DNA from: Comamonas antarctica
GTDB taxonomy: Bacteria; Pseudomonadota; Gammaproteobacteria; Burkholderiales; Burkholderiaceae_C
Direction: 5' to 3'
Length of the DNA stretch: 64,000 bases
Assembly (NCBI RefSeq): GCF_013363755.1
Contig: NZ_CP054841.1
Coordinates: 248,001-312,000 of the forward strand
Shown here: positions 1-8,309 of the stretch, one piece after another
Position numbering within the stretch: position 1 is the stretch's first letter
How the letters are laid out: every line of letters begins with the position of its first letter
The notes under the pieces: model-generated
Database searches by the model: none
What the model was told of the DNA's origin: nothing
Seen by the model: the letters and a program-made list of their open reading frames with translations, nothing else
Program-made: the position numbers and the translations under genes

Positions 1-2
1 AT

Positions 3-839
3 AGCGAAGGGAAACTGTATGAGCCCCTGTCAGGCACAGCTTCGACCCACATCCTGAAGCCCGAAAGCCCATCGCCGCACTACCCCCACTCGGTGATCAA
101 TGAGTTCTTCTGCATGTCTCTCGCAAAGCGTGTGGGGCTTGAGGTGCCGAATGTTCACCTGCTATACGTTCCCAGTCCTGTCTATGTAGTGGACCGCTTT
201 GACCGCGTGACGCACGGACAGGCCCCAACCCAGCGCCTGCACATCATTGATGCCTGCCAACTGCTCAACAAGTCCAGGGCGTTCAAATACGATCAGGCCA
301 CGGTCGATACGCTGGCGCAGGCCATCGAGTTGAGCAAGCAGAAAGCCGCTGACCGTATTCGCCTGTTCGACTGGCTGGTCTTCAACTTCCTGATCGGCAA
401 TGGAGACAATCACCTGAAGAACCTGTCCTTCCAAGTGGACCATGACGGTGTGCGTATTGCCCCTGCCTATGACCTGCTTTGCACTGCTGTCTACGAGACC
501 CAGGCATTCAACGAGACTCCCATTTGGCCACGCACCCAGTTGGCAATGAGCATCTGCGGGGTGCATCACTTCAATGAAGTCAACAGCGACGCAATGCTGC
601 AGGCAGCCCAGGCAATTGGCGTGCCGGCCCCCATTGCCAAGCGCCAGATGGCCAAACTCCTGAAGAGCATGGTTCCTGCCGCTGATGAACTGATCGAACA
701 GCTCGAGGGACGCAAGAACCTGGGAGTTCTGATAGCGGACCCAGATACCGCAAAACGCGCCTGGGCCGGCGAATCCCGATTGCTGCGCGCCATCCGGCAT
801 AACGTGCTTGCTCAGACGGTTCAGCAATTGATGAACTGA
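3..839 (+). CDS. hipA: HipA-type serine/threonine kinase, C-terminal part (5' end outside window)
   Basis: The reading frame is open from the first bases of the window, so the gene starts upstream; about 278 residues are present. The segment STHILKP near the start matches the HipA nucleotide-binding region. The catalytic loop is seen as NGDNHLKNLS and the metal-binding Asp as APAYDLL, so the kinase core looks intact. HipA proteins are toxins of HipBA modules that phosphorylate targets such as glutamyl-tRNA synthetase and are repressed by a HipB partner, which would normally lie just upstream and is not visible here. GC content is lower than in most of the window, which fits an acquired module. 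Identity of the family is secure; toxicity and target are inferred. Confidence 0.85.
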   Translation, partial: SEGKLYEPLSGTASTHILKPESPSPHYPHSVINEFFCMSLAKRVGLEVPNVHLLYVPSPVYVVDRFDRVTHGQAPTQRLHIIDACQLLNKSRAFKYDQATVDTLAQAIELSKQKAADRIRLFDWLVFNFLIGNGDNHLKNLSFQVDHDGVRIAPAYDLLCTAVYETQAFNETPIWPRTQLAMSICGVHHFNEVNSDAMLQAAQAIGVPAPIAKRQMAKLLKSMVPAADELIEQLEGRKNLGVLIADPDTAKRAWAGESRLLRAIRHNVLAQTVQQLMN

Positions 840-956
840 TTGACTCAGTTGCTTTCGTGAATGCCAGCCCGTGCAATTGAAGTTTCGCGTAGAGCAGCGC
901 AAGGTGTTGCTCGGCTTCAGGCGGCTGGCCGTCAATATCCAGGGCGTGCCAAGAGA

Positions 957-1511
957 CTAGCCTTCAACGGATGACGCAGCCGAGGCGGGCAGAACTTCCC
1001 GCCACATATGCAGCTTGGACTTGAAGCCCTGCTGCGCGGCAATGGCCAAAGGCTCCACGCCAAACACCTTGAAGCCGCAAGCTTCGTACAAGCCAATGGC
1101 CGCGGCATTTCCTTCTGTGATCGTCAACGTCATGACCCGCAGGCTCGGGCGCTCGGATGCCATGCCAATGGCTGCCTGCACCAACGTCCGGCCCGCCCCG
1201 CAACCACGCGCTGCCGGCGATACGAACATGCCGATCAAATGCGCCTTGTGCCGCATCTTCGGCTTGGCGCTGAACTCCAGCGTCACCGTGCCCACCAGCG
1301 CATCACCGAGAAACGCGCCGAACACATGGCTGAGGCCCTTGGGGACAGCGATCCGCGCGATCCACCACGCCTGCGACTCGGCCGCACGTTACTGCGCGGC
1401 GGAAGTAAAAGCATCCGTTTCGGCCTGGTAGGCGTACAGCATCAGGGCCCGATAGCTGGCCGCATGTTCCGCGTCGAGCTTGGCAATGCGCACGCGCTGC
1501 GGTGCATTCAT
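957..1511 (-). pseudogene. GNAT acetyltransferase interrupted by one in-frame stop
   Basis: Read leftward from ATG 1511 (MNAPQRVRIAKL), the frame encodes a typical GNAT protein of about 184 residues but meets a TAA at 1389-1391 after FTSAAQ. The same frame then continues RAAESQAWW through VSPAARGCGAGRTLV, the acetyl-CoA-binding loop, to a normal end at 957. No base insertion or deletion is needed; GAA (Glu) to TAA would explain the stop, since related proteins carry E-R at this point. The downstream part could be translated alone from the GTG at 1325, but it would lack the first strands and helices of the fold. Function would be N-acetylation of an unknown amine. Either a recent nonsense mutation or a base-call error. 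Confidence 0.8.
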
Positions 1512-1697
1512 GCAGCCCGATTTTTCCAACCCGAATTCAGCCATGAAGTGGTAGTTTCCTATGCAGTGCAAAGATACCCCGCGCACCGGTTCACGGAAGA
1601 TCAACCGGAAATCGGCCTTGGCTGACTTATCGGATAACAGCCGTGGAGCCGACAGAGTCTACGATGTCTGATCCATGGCATTCATACAGGAGCAGCT

Positions 1698-1850
1698 ATG
1701 AGCAAGCAGCCCAAGGCCCCGCAAACGCAACAGCAGCTCAATCATCGCGCGGATGCGCTGAACAAGAACACGGGTACCAGCGGCACCAATCCCGTGAACG
1801 CGAAAGCCCAGGGCAATCGCGGCAAACAACTGAATCCGAACCAGCGGTGA
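1698..1850 (+). CDS. Small hydrophilic protein, 50 aa, unknown function
   Basis: ATG at 1698 is preceded by AGGAGC at a good ribosome-binding distance. The 50-residue product starts MSKQPKAPQTQQQLNHRADA and is rich in Gln, Asn, Lys and Gly, with no hydrophobic segment and no Cys; it ends KQLNPNQR. Low-complexity small proteins of this kind occur in many beta- and gammaproteobacteria without known function. It stands alone between the broken acetyltransferase and a tandem repeat. Probably a real gene given its ribosome-binding site and strongly biased composition, likely disordered and cytosolic; no function can be assigned. Confidence 0.55.
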   Translation: MSKQPKAPQTQQQLNHRADALNKNTGTSGTNPVNAKAQGNRGKQLNPNQR

Positions 1851-1989
1851 TTTGTGCTTGGCGTGGAGACAACGCTGGCCTGAGCGTCTTCGCGAAAAGG
1901 CCGCCATCGCGGTGCAGATCGAATAGCGCTTTGTTTAACTAGAGTGTTGTCGATACTCGCTCGAAAGAGTGGGTCGAGGACATGGCTGT

Positions 1990-2065
1990 GGCGCAGTTTT
2001 GGCGCAGTTTTGGCGCAGTTTTGGCGCAGTTTTGGCGCAGTTTTGGCGCAGTTTTGGCGCAGTTT
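1990..2065. repeat. 11-bp tandem repeat (GGCGCAGTTTT), about 7 copies
   Basis: Six perfect copies of GGCGCAGTTTT run from 1990 to 2055 and a seventh, partial copy ends at 2065. The 11-bp period is close to one DNA helical turn, so every copy faces the same side. The last copy forms the left arm of a perfect hairpin (2056-2078). No coding frame uses it convincingly. Together with the flanks it fills the gap between 1851 and 2269, where I see no other gene. Confidence 0.9.
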
Positions 2066-2078
2066 AACAAACTGCGCC
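2056..2078. repeat. Perfect hairpin closing the 11-bp array
   Basis: GGCGCAGTTT, loop AAC, AAACTGCGCC: a 10-bp perfect inverted repeat whose left arm is the last array copy. It could form a stable hairpin in RNA or ssDNA. There is no T-run after it on the plus strand, so it is not an obvious intrinsic terminator in that direction. Confidence 0.7.
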
Positions 2079-2269
2079 ACTTGACCCGAGCCTTGCTTGT
2101 CGCCCATTTTCGTCCCAGCTGTGATTAGCCGCGAATGCTGCCATTTGCGCTGTGGAGCTGTCAGCGTCTACGCTGCCTCACCGTGCCTTCAGGCAAAATC
2201 CCGAAGATCTGGGCAAGCCTGGCGTCGGGTCTGCCGGGGAGCCCCAACTGGAAGAATGGAACAGCATCA

Positions 2270-2710
2270 ATGGCACTCACGAAGAAGGGCAAGTTCTGGT
2301 ACGGGACCACGTCTGGCGACACCCAAGCCGAACTGCGCAGCTACAGCATTGCGAATCGGCATGAGGCCGTCCGGTTTGCCGCGTCCAAATGCGATTGCGG
2401 GTGCCGAACTTTTGCGCTGCAGACCGATGAAGAAGCCGGCGTGGCAATCCGCACCTGCACCGACTGCGGGCAGGAGCACCTGATGGGCGACAGCGCGGAA
2501 CATATTGCAAAGGCCGCACCCGAGGCGCACGAGTGCGTGTGCGAGAACGAGGCGTTTGAGTTGATGTCCGGCGTCTGCGTGCACCAGGGCACACACAACG
2601 TGCGCTGGTACTACATTGCTTGCCACTGCGTGGAATGCAATCTGGTGGGGGTCTTCGCAGACTGGAAGTGTGAAGCGGGTGATGCGGCGGCCTTCCTCGC
2701 CAAAGTATGA
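2270..2710 (+). CDS. Cysteine-rich hypothetical protein, 146 aa
   Basis: Starting at ATG 2270 (MALTKKGKFWYG) the product has a soluble, acidic sequence with clustered cysteines: CDCGC, TCTDCG, CVCENE and CHCVEC. Their spacing suggests two zinc-ribbon-like metal sites. The frame is open further upstream to 2135, but that extension (WSCQRLRCLTVPSG) looks non-coding and the shorter start is preferred. I do not recognise the family. There is no linked partner gene; it lies after the 11-bp repeat and before a flavin reductase gene. A small zinc-binding accessory protein is a reasonable guess, nothing more. Confidence 0.55.
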   Translation: MALTKKGKFWYGTTSGDTQAELRSYSIANRHEAVRFAASKCDCGCRTFALQTDEEAGVAIRTCTDCGQEHLMGDSAEHIAKAAPEAHECVCENEAFELMSGVCVHQGTHNVRWYYIACHCVECNLVGVFADWKCEAGDAAAFLAKV

Positions 2711-2939
2711 GCGCGTGCCTCTCGCAGCGCGCCTGCGCGCAGGCGCGACGGCGCAACAACGCACCATCACACGCCCAGCGTTGTTGTTGAAGCGCCAGCA
2801 CCTGCCCAGTGCCAGTCGGCCATGGTCACAGGTCAAAGCTCAGGCTGGGTGGAACCCACCTGCAGCCTGACTTCCTCATCACGCCCTTAGACTTGCACCA
2901 GCGCCCACGAATGCGGTTGGGCATTCTCAGACCGACCAG

Positions 2940-3578
2940 ATGCCAGAACAAGCAGCGATGAAAACCGACCCGCATACCTACGAGCCCCGCAAAGGGCACG
3001 GACTGCCGCATGATCCCTTCAATGCCATCGTCGGCCCGCGGCCGATCGGGTGGATTTCCAGCCGGAGCGCGAGCGGGCAGGTCAATCTGGCGCCCTACAG
3101 TTTCTTCAACGCCTTCAACTACGTCCCGCCCATCATTGGTTTTTCCAGCATCGGTTGGAAAGACACGGTGCGCAATATCCAGGAGACCGGCGAGTTCGCC
3201 TGGAATCTGGCCACGCGTGAGCTTGCCGATGCCATGAACCAGACCTGTGCCGCCGCTGCGCCGGAGGTGAATGAGTTCGAGCTGGCGGGGCTGGAAGCCG
3301 TGGATTCGGAGTTGATACGGGTGCCCCGAGTCGCCCGGAGTCCGGTGAGCTTCGAATGCCGATTGACCGACATCCACCAGTTGCGCACCGCTGGCCATGA
3401 AGCAATTCCGTCGTGGCTGGTGCTGGGCGAGGTGGTCAAGGTCTATATCGATCAGCGGCTGCTCAAGGACGGGGTGTTCGACACGGCCAATGCCGGGGTG
3501 ATTCTGCGCGCCGGGGGGCCGGCAGACTATTTCTCGATTGGCGAGGAGCAGCGCTTCCGTATGTATCGTCCCCGGTAA
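2940..3578 (+). CDS. Flavin reductase family protein (DIM6/NTAB type)
   Basis: The 212-residue product shows the flavin-reductase-like FMN-binding split barrel: PFNAIVGPRPIGWISS near residues 25-40, NLAPYSFFNAFNYVPP, and the ETGEFAWNLAT strand. Proteins of this group bind FMN and either reduce it with NAD(P)H for a partner monooxygenase or act as small oxidoreductases. ATG 2940 is used here; a second ATG at 2958 (MKTDPHTYEPRKG) begins closer to the conserved part and is possible. An FAD monooxygenase follows in the opposite orientation, but that class normally reduces its own flavin, so a functional pair is not implied. Confidence 0.85.
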   Translation: MPEQAAMKTDPHTYEPRKGHGLPHDPFNAIVGPRPIGWISSRSASGQVNLAPYSFFNAFNYVPPIIGFSSIGWKDTVRNIQETGEFAWNLATRELADAMNQTCAAAAPEVNEFELAGLEAVDSELIRVPRVARSPVSFECRLTDIHQLRTAGHEAIPSWLVLGEVVKVYIDQRLLKDGVFDTANAGVILRAGGPADYFSIGEEQRFRMYRPR

Positions 3579-3671
3579 CCGAGGGCATCCGCCCAAACGG
3601 CACAGCCAGCCCGAGGCGAAGAGACGCCGCCGTTGGGGTCTCCATAACCCTTCCACGAACGCCCGCCCACG

Positions 3672-4901
3672 TCATTCCATGCGATAAAGGCTGCCCAAGC
3701 CCTCTCCCGCTTCTGACGCGCTGTCAGCGCCACCCGGCATCGGCAGGCCCTCGCCCCATCCAGCGGCCAGAGCCTGCACGTCGCGCACGGGATCGGAGGC
3801 CTTGGCCCGTTCGTTACGGATGCGGCAGCTTTGCGGGTCGGTGGCGAACAACCCGCGTGCGAAGACCCGGCCCTGTTCCGCCAGCCTGGCGGTCTTGGGG
3901 ACGCGAATCTTTGCAAATGCCTGGAAGATCTCTTCCAGGCTTCCACCTGCACCATCATCCATGCACCTCGCCAGATGCCACGCATCCTCCAGCGCCTGGC
4001 AGGCGCCTTGTCCCGACGTCGGCAACGGCGCATGTGCGGCATCGCCAATCAGCAGTACATTCGCGCGGCTCCAGGCAGGCAGCGGCTCCAGGTCATGCAC
4101 CGCAATCAGCCGGATGGCATTTGCGGGCGTGGCACGGATGATGCGCGCGACCGGTTCAGGCCATTGCGCGAACAGCTTCTCGAGTTCCTCGTGCATATCA
4201 GCGGTGGATTTGGCCTCGTTCAGCGGCCGGGCCTGCGCCGCGGCCCAGTACACCCGTTCGGGCCGAATCGGCACGCAACCAAAGCGCAAGCCCGCGCCCC
4301 AGAAGTCCTGGATCGCCATATCGTCCACCAGCGCATGCGGCGCCTGCGCCACGCCGATCCAGTTCACAAAGCCTTGATAGACAGGGGTGTTGTCCCCCGC
4401 GACAAACCGGCGCGCCACCGACTCCATGCGGCCATCGGCGCCAAGGAGCAGATCCGGGCGAATGCTCGCGCCATGGTCGAAATGGGCCACGGCTTTGCCC
4501 TGCGCATCCAGCTCGATGGCCGCTGCCCGGCGCCCGAACTCCACCGCAATGCCTGCCCGTTCCGCATGCTCCAGCAACACCTGCTGCAAGTGCCTGCGCA
4601 GCACCGTGTGGGTGGGGTATCCCATTGTCCGGTCCAGCAAGCCAATATCGAGGCCTCCCAAGGCGTTTCCCATCGCATCCTGGCGGCGCATGGCCAGCGG
4701 CCGGCCGCCAAGGGCTGCGATGTCTTGCAGCAGCCCCAGTTGGTTCAGCACAAAGCCGGCATTGGGCCAGAGCGTCACGCCGGCCCCCATGGTGGCCGGC
4801 GCCGCACGGCGCTCATAGACCCGAGGGTTGTGGCCCTGCTTGCGCAATGCCAGTGCCGCGCTCAAGCCCGCAATGCCGCCGCCCAGTATTCCAATGTCCA
4901 C
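3672..4901 (-). CDS. FAD-dependent monooxygenase (PHBH/salicylate hydroxylase fold)
   Basis: A GTG start at 4901 is chosen because the Rossmann motif GILGGGIAGLSAA follows at residues 4-16 and AGGAG lies eight bases upstream; the much longer open frame to 6182 is antisense to another gene. The 409-residue product also shows the DG motif (LLLGADGRMESVAR) and the FAD-ribityl motif GDAAHAPLPTSGQGACQALED. This is class A flavoprotein monooxygenase architecture (NAD(P)H plus O2 hydroxylation of an aromatic or related ring). The substrate is not deducible. A LysR gene is divergent, 108 bp away, and probably controls it. Confidence 0.88.
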   Translation of the reverse strand: MDIGILGGGIAGLSAALALRKQGHNPRVYERRAAPATMGAGVTLWPNAGFVLNQLGLLQDIAALGGRPLAMRRQDAMGNALGGLDIGLLDRTMGYPTHTVLRRHLQQVLLEHAERAGIAVEFGRRAAAIELDAQGKAVAHFDHGASIRPDLLLGADGRMESVARRFVAGDNTPVYQGFVNWIGVAQAPHALVDDMAIQDFWGAGLRFGCVPIRPERVYWAAAQARPLNEAKSTADMHEELEKLFAQWPEPVARIIRATPANAIRLIAVHDLEPLPAWSRANVLLIGDAAHAPLPTSGQGACQALEDAWHLARCMDDGAGGSLEEIFQAFAKIRVPKTARLAEQGRVFARGLFATDPQSCRIRNERAKASDPVRDVQALAAGWGEGLPMPGGADSASEAGEGLGSLYRME

Positions 4902-5009
4902 GCTGAAGCTCTCCTGGTTGATTCGGTTAAAAGGGCATCTTAGATTCCGCCACCACAGAGAACTAGCATGCAAAAATGGGAGGTTTTCATACCTCGAACG
5001 GGATAATCC

Positions 5010-5951
5010 ATGCGCGCTGCGCTCGACCTGAATGCGGTCCGTGTCTATGCGGCAGTCGTCGATGAGCAAAGCTTTGCGGGCGCATCGCGTCTGTTGGCCA
5101 TGCCTTCGTCCAACGTCAGCCGCCACGTTGCCGCGCTGGAGCGCAGGCTCGGCACCCGCCTGCTCGAGCGCAGCACCCGCCATCTGCGCATGACGGAAGC
5201 CGGCCGGCTGCTCTATGAACGGGCCAAGCCCTTGCTCGACACCCTGCTTGCCACGCAGGAGGAGCTGGGCGCGGTGCAGCGCGAACTGCGCGGGCCGCTG
5301 AGGATGTGCATGCCCGGGGAGGCACCCCGGCTGCTGGCGCCCATCCTTGCTGAATTCTGCAGCCTGCATCCTGGCATCGAGCTCGAATGCGATACCCGGA
5401 TGACCGGCCTGGAAGCACTGCGGGAGGACGTCGACCTTTGCATCGTCTTCCACCGGGGCCATCAGGAAGACAGTGCGTTCATCACCCGCGAACTCGCCAC
5501 ACTGCCCAGCATCGTGGTCGCGGCCCCCTCCTTGCTGGCCAGGACCGGCATGCCGCGCCAGGTGCGCGAACTGAAGTCTCTGCCCTGCATCACCACCCTC
5601 AGTGCGCTCAAGGGCCAGCCCTGGCAATTCCAGGATGCTGCGGGAGAAATCGTCAAGGTGCCGGTCAAAAGCCGCTACCGCGTCAACAGCGGAGAACTGG
5701 CCGTGGCCGGCGCCCGGCAAGGCATAGGCTTCGCAATCGTCGCCGCCCATCCCTGCCAGGAAGACCTCGCCACGGGACGCTTGCAGGAGGTCCCACTGGA
5801 CCTGTGTCCCGCGCCGCTGCAATTGCTCGGCGCATACAGCCATCGCCATTCCGTGACGGCGCGTGTGCGGGCGCTGCTGGAGTTGATCCAGATGCGGCTG
5901 GCCGCAGCTGGGACCCCCATGGAACACACACGCTCTGTGCCCCGCCAATGA
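5010..5951 (+). CDS. LysR-type transcriptional regulator (divergent to FAD monooxygenase)
   Basis: The 313-residue protein has an N-terminal winged helix (LNAVRVYAAVVDEQSFAGAS to LERSTRHLRMTEAG, residues 7-65) and a periplasmic-binding-protein-like effector domain ending around PLQLLGAYSHRHS. It is transcribed away from the FAD monooxygenase gene with a 108-bp shared promoter region, the usual layout for a LysR activator of its neighbour. The effector is unknown. Confidence 0.88.
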   Translation: MRAALDLNAVRVYAAVVDEQSFAGASRLLAMPSSNVSRHVAALERRLGTRLLERSTRHLRMTEAGRLLYERAKPLLDTLLATQEELGAVQRELRGPLRMCMPGEAPRLLAPILAEFCSLHPGIELECDTRMTGLEALREDVDLCIVFHRGHQEDSAFITRELATLPSIVVAAPSLLARTGMPRQVRELKSLPCITTLSALKGQPWQFQDAAGEIVKVPVKSRYRVNSGELAVAGARQGIGFAIVAAHPCQEDLATGRLQEVPLDLCPAPLQLLGAYSHRHSVTARVRALLELIQMRLAAAGTPMEHTRSVPRQ

Positions 5952-5995
5952 AACTGCGCAATGTAGGCGGGACATAAGCCGAATGCCAAACCCTG
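5935..5995 (-). pseudogene. Remnant of a LysR C-terminus
   Basis: On the minus strand about 5935-5995 encodes SAYVPPTLRSFIGGA, nearly the same as NPAYCPPTLRSFIGCA at the C-terminus of the LysR regulator at 11454-12347. The match is in-frame only over about 20 codons, with no start or DNA-binding domain nearby. It overlaps the end of the LysR gene on the other strand. It looks like the last piece of a decayed or recombined LysR gene. Confidence 0.4.
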
Positions 5996-6075
5996 GGTCA
6001 ATCGTGGACCGCGTACGCCTCAGGCAAGCATGGCATACGCGGTGAACTGCGCGCGCAACACGCCGGGTGATTGCC

Positions 6076-6543
6076 TCACAGACCCAGCTCGGACAACCCG
6101 GGATGGTCATCGGGCCGGCGGCCCAGCGGCCAGTGGAATTTGCGCTCCGATTCCTGGATGGGCAGGTCATTGATGCAGGCATAGCGGCGGCGCATCAGGC
6201 CGTCGGCCTCGAACTCCCAGTTCTCGTTGCCATACGAGCGAAACCAGTGGCCTGCCGCGTCGTGCCATTCATAGGCATACCGCACCGCAATCCGGTTGCC
6301 CGCATGCAGCCAGAGCTCCTTGATGAGTCGGTAGTCAAGCTCCTTGTGCCATTTGCGCTCGAGAAAAGCCTGGGCCTCGGCGCGGTTGTGGGCGAATTCG
6401 GCGCGATTGCGCCACTGCGTGTCGAGGGTATATGCCAGCGCGACCTTGGCGGCATCGCGCGTGTTCCAGCTGTCTTCGGCAAGCCGGACTTTTTGCACCG
6501 CGGTTTCCAGCGTGAACGGCGGCAGAGGTGGGCGAGTTTGCAT
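6076..6543 (-). CDS. DUF1348 / NTF2-like protein, 155 aa
   Basis: The product carries the full DUF1348 pattern: [20 protein letters not shown], the Arg/Trp-rich middle and [11 protein letters not shown] followed by ASIND-like CINDLPI. DUF1348 proteins are small NTF2/SnoaL-fold proteins of unknown activity found beside TetR regulators and oxidoreductases. It is divergent from a TetR gene; the 85-bp intergenic region holds two copies of a 20-bp palindrome, so it is very likely repressed by that TetR protein. Confidence 0.85.
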   Translation of the reverse strand: MQTRPPLPPFTLETAVQKVRLAEDSWNTRDAAKVALAYTLDTQWRNRAEFAHNRAEAQAFLERKWHKELDYRLIKELWLHAGNRIAVRYAYEWHDAAGHWFRSYGNENWEFEADGLMRRRYACINDLPIQESERKFHWPLGRRPDDHPGLSELGL

Positions 6544-6563
6544 GATGTGACCTCATAAAAATA

Positions 6564-6583
6564 TGTAGAACGATCTGTCTACA
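6564..6583. promoter_or_regulatory. Candidate TetR operator, copy 1
   Basis: TGTAGAACGATCTGTCTACA has palindromic ends TGTAGA/TCTACA and a central GATC. An almost identical copy lies 37 bp to the right. It sits 21 bp upstream of the DUF1348 start, overlapping where its promoter should be. Confidence 0.75.
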
Positions 6584-6600
6584 TGCCAAATGCTAGCGGA

Positions 6601-6620
6601 GGTAGAACGATCTGTCTACA
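6601..6620. promoter_or_regulatory. Candidate TetR operator, copy 2
   Basis: GGTAGAACGATCTGTCTACA differs from copy 1 only in its first base. It ends eight bases before the preferred TetR start (6629), which fits autorepression by blocking transcription or initiation. Confidence 0.75.
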
Positions 6621-6628
6621 ATCTCCTC

Positions 6629-7198
6629 ATGAAATCTGCAGAACCCCCTCTTGACGCGCTGCCGCCACGCGAGCGCATTCTGGTCGCCGCCCATGCGCTG
6701 TTCTATCGCGAGGGCATCCGGGCGGCGGGTATCGACAGGATCATTGAGCAATCGTCGGTCAGCAAGGTCACCTTCTACCGCCAATACGCGAGCAAGGATG
6801 CGCTGATCCGCGCGTATCTCGATTACCGGCATGGCAAGTGGATTTCCTGGTTCGAATCCAGCTTGGCGCAAGCCACAAGCGAGGGCTTGCCGGCAACCGA
6901 GGCGCTGGTTGCGACGCTGAGGGCCTGGTTCAGCAGCCCGGACTTTCGCGGCTGCGCCTTTCTCAATGCGGCGGTGGAGCTGGGCTCGTCGGACCCCGAG
7001 ATCCTGGAAGTGGTACGCCGGCACAAGCAGGACATGGCAGCGGTATTGGACCGCCTGTTTGCAACTGATACCGTGTCTGCCGGACGCAGGCTGGCGCTGC
7101 TCATCGATGGCGCCATCGTCCATGCCCAGATGGGCCAGGCAGTCGATGCAGTGATGGAGAACTTCCAAGCATCGGTGGACGCGATTGTGCGCCAATGA
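6629..7198 (+). CDS. TetR-family repressor (divergent to DUF1348)
   Basis: ATG 6629 (MKSAEPPLDALPPRERIL) is preferred over an upstream in-frame start at 6590, because translation from 6590 would run through the second operator. The product is 189 residues. Helix-turn-helix region: IDRIIEQSSVSKVTFYRQYASKD. The C-terminal part (FRGCAFLNAAVELG) matches the TetR_C group typical of regulators beside reductase and DUF1348 genes. It likely represses itself and the divergent gene through the two TGTAGA-N8-TCTACA sites. Inducer unknown. Confidence 0.87.
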   Translation: MKSAEPPLDALPPRERILVAAHALFYREGIRAAGIDRIIEQSSVSKVTFYRQYASKDALIRAYLDYRHGKWISWFESSLAQATSEGLPATEALVATLRAWFSSPDFRGCAFLNAAVELGSSDPEILEVVRRHKQDMAAVLDRLFATDTVSAGRRLALLIDGAIVHAQMGQAVDAVMENFQASVDAIVRQ

Positions 7199-7313
7199 GC
7201 TGGCGTCGACGCGTCACGACAGCCATTGCCGTTGCGTGACTGCGCGTTAGCGACGAGCTGGCGGAATGCGCCAGCCATAATTCACGCAAATCCGAACCGT
7301 TTTGCCACTTGCC

Positions 7314-7751
7314 ATGTACACACTGCGCACCTCACGCCCTGAAGATGGCGCCGCTCTCGTCGACCTTTGGCGGCGCTCCGTGGACGCCACCCACGACTTT
7401 CTCAGCGCCGCAGACCGCGAGGCCATCGATGCCGAAGTGTGCGGTTTCCTGCCGCATGCGCCAGTAACGGTTGCTGTCGATGAAAACGACGAGCCGCACG
7501 GCTTCATGCTGATCGATGGGACCCATATGGAGGCGCTCTTTGTCGATCCCGATGTCCGCGGGACCGGTATCGGCCGGCAGTTGTTGCAGCATGGCTTGGC
7601 GCTGCATGGCGGGTTGAGCACCGACGTCAACCTGCAGAATCCCCAGGCGCTGGGCTTCTACCAGCGCATGGGGTTCATTGAAACGGGCCGCTCGGAAGTG
7701 GATTCACAGGGGCGGCCTTACCCACTGATCCATCTGCGTCATCAGGGCTAG
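7314..7751 (+). CDS. YjaB-like GNAT acetyltransferase
   Basis: ATG 7314 (MYTLRTSRPEDG) is chosen over a TTG twelve bases upstream. The 145-residue protein closely follows the YjaB pattern: LWRRSVDATHDFLS, HMEALFVDPDVRGTGIGRQL as the acetyl-CoA-binding loop, NLQNPQALGFYQRMGF and GRSEVDSQGRPYPLIHL at the end. YjaB-type enzymes acetylate unknown amines in the cytosol. It appears to be monocistronic. Confidence 0.85.
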   Translation: MYTLRTSRPEDGAALVDLWRRSVDATHDFLSAADREAIDAEVCGFLPHAPVTVAVDENDEPHGFMLIDGTHMEALFVDPDVRGTGIGRQLLQHGLALHGGLSTDVNLQNPQALGFYQRMGFIETGRSEVDSQGRPYPLIHLRHQG

Positions 7752-8309
7752 CGGGAAGCCGACCGCCGCCGCGGCAAGGCCACGCAACAGAGCCGATAGC
7801 GCTTGGCCCCCGTCGCGGGTTGTGGCTGGCCTGATCTTTTTTCTGTGGTGCGCGCTTCGGTAGACGAGGACTGCATTCGACGACGAATTCAACCGGTCAT
7901 CGCAATAGTGTTTTTAAGCAGGAGTCACGGGTCGCCCCGCAACGCCCGGCCTAGCTGCCGGTTGTCCAGCGACAGTAAGTTCCGGTCGAGCACCTGCACA
8001 AAGCAGGCACACCTGCGGGTAGCTCTCCAGCACCCGCTAACGCCGGCCGCAGCGTCAGCCCGCACTGGCAGGTGCGGCCGGCAAGCACCTCGTGTCAGAT
8101 CGACGACCCTCAGCTGTCTGCACTACTCACGGCAGGGACTGGGGACCAGGCCGATGCCTGATGCGACGGCGATGGGTGCGCATCTCCTATTGAAGCCTAT
8201 CGGATGGCGGGGGTGGGTCCGGAGGGATGTCTATTTGGCCGCTGTCCGGAATCCACTCCGCGGGTGTGACAGTTGGGCTCAGGCCGCGCCACCACCGGAC
8301 GAAACAACA
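7752..8309. other. 558-bp stretch without a recognisable gene
   Basis: No convincing gene is visible on either strand. On the minus strand around 7960-8070, scraps such as RVLESYPQV in one frame and LDRNLLSLDNRQLG in another recall the middle of a LysR effector domain with several frame changes, but the match is too weak to call a pseudogene. The string CAGGGACTGGGGAC near 8143 also occurs near 33745. Confidence 0.4.

Noticed and set aside
1990..2078. Plasmid replication origin iterons
   Set aside because: No replication initiator or partition gene is nearby and the 11-bp unit is shorter than typical iterons.
3672..6182. One 836-residue protein on the minus strand
   Set aside because: Only the part from 4901 down shows a protein family and a ribosome-binding site. 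The rest is antisense to a clear LysR gene in high-GC DNA.
7960..8070. LysR pseudogene on the minus strand
   Set aside because: Only scattered short resemblances in different frames; too weak to annotate without a database search.
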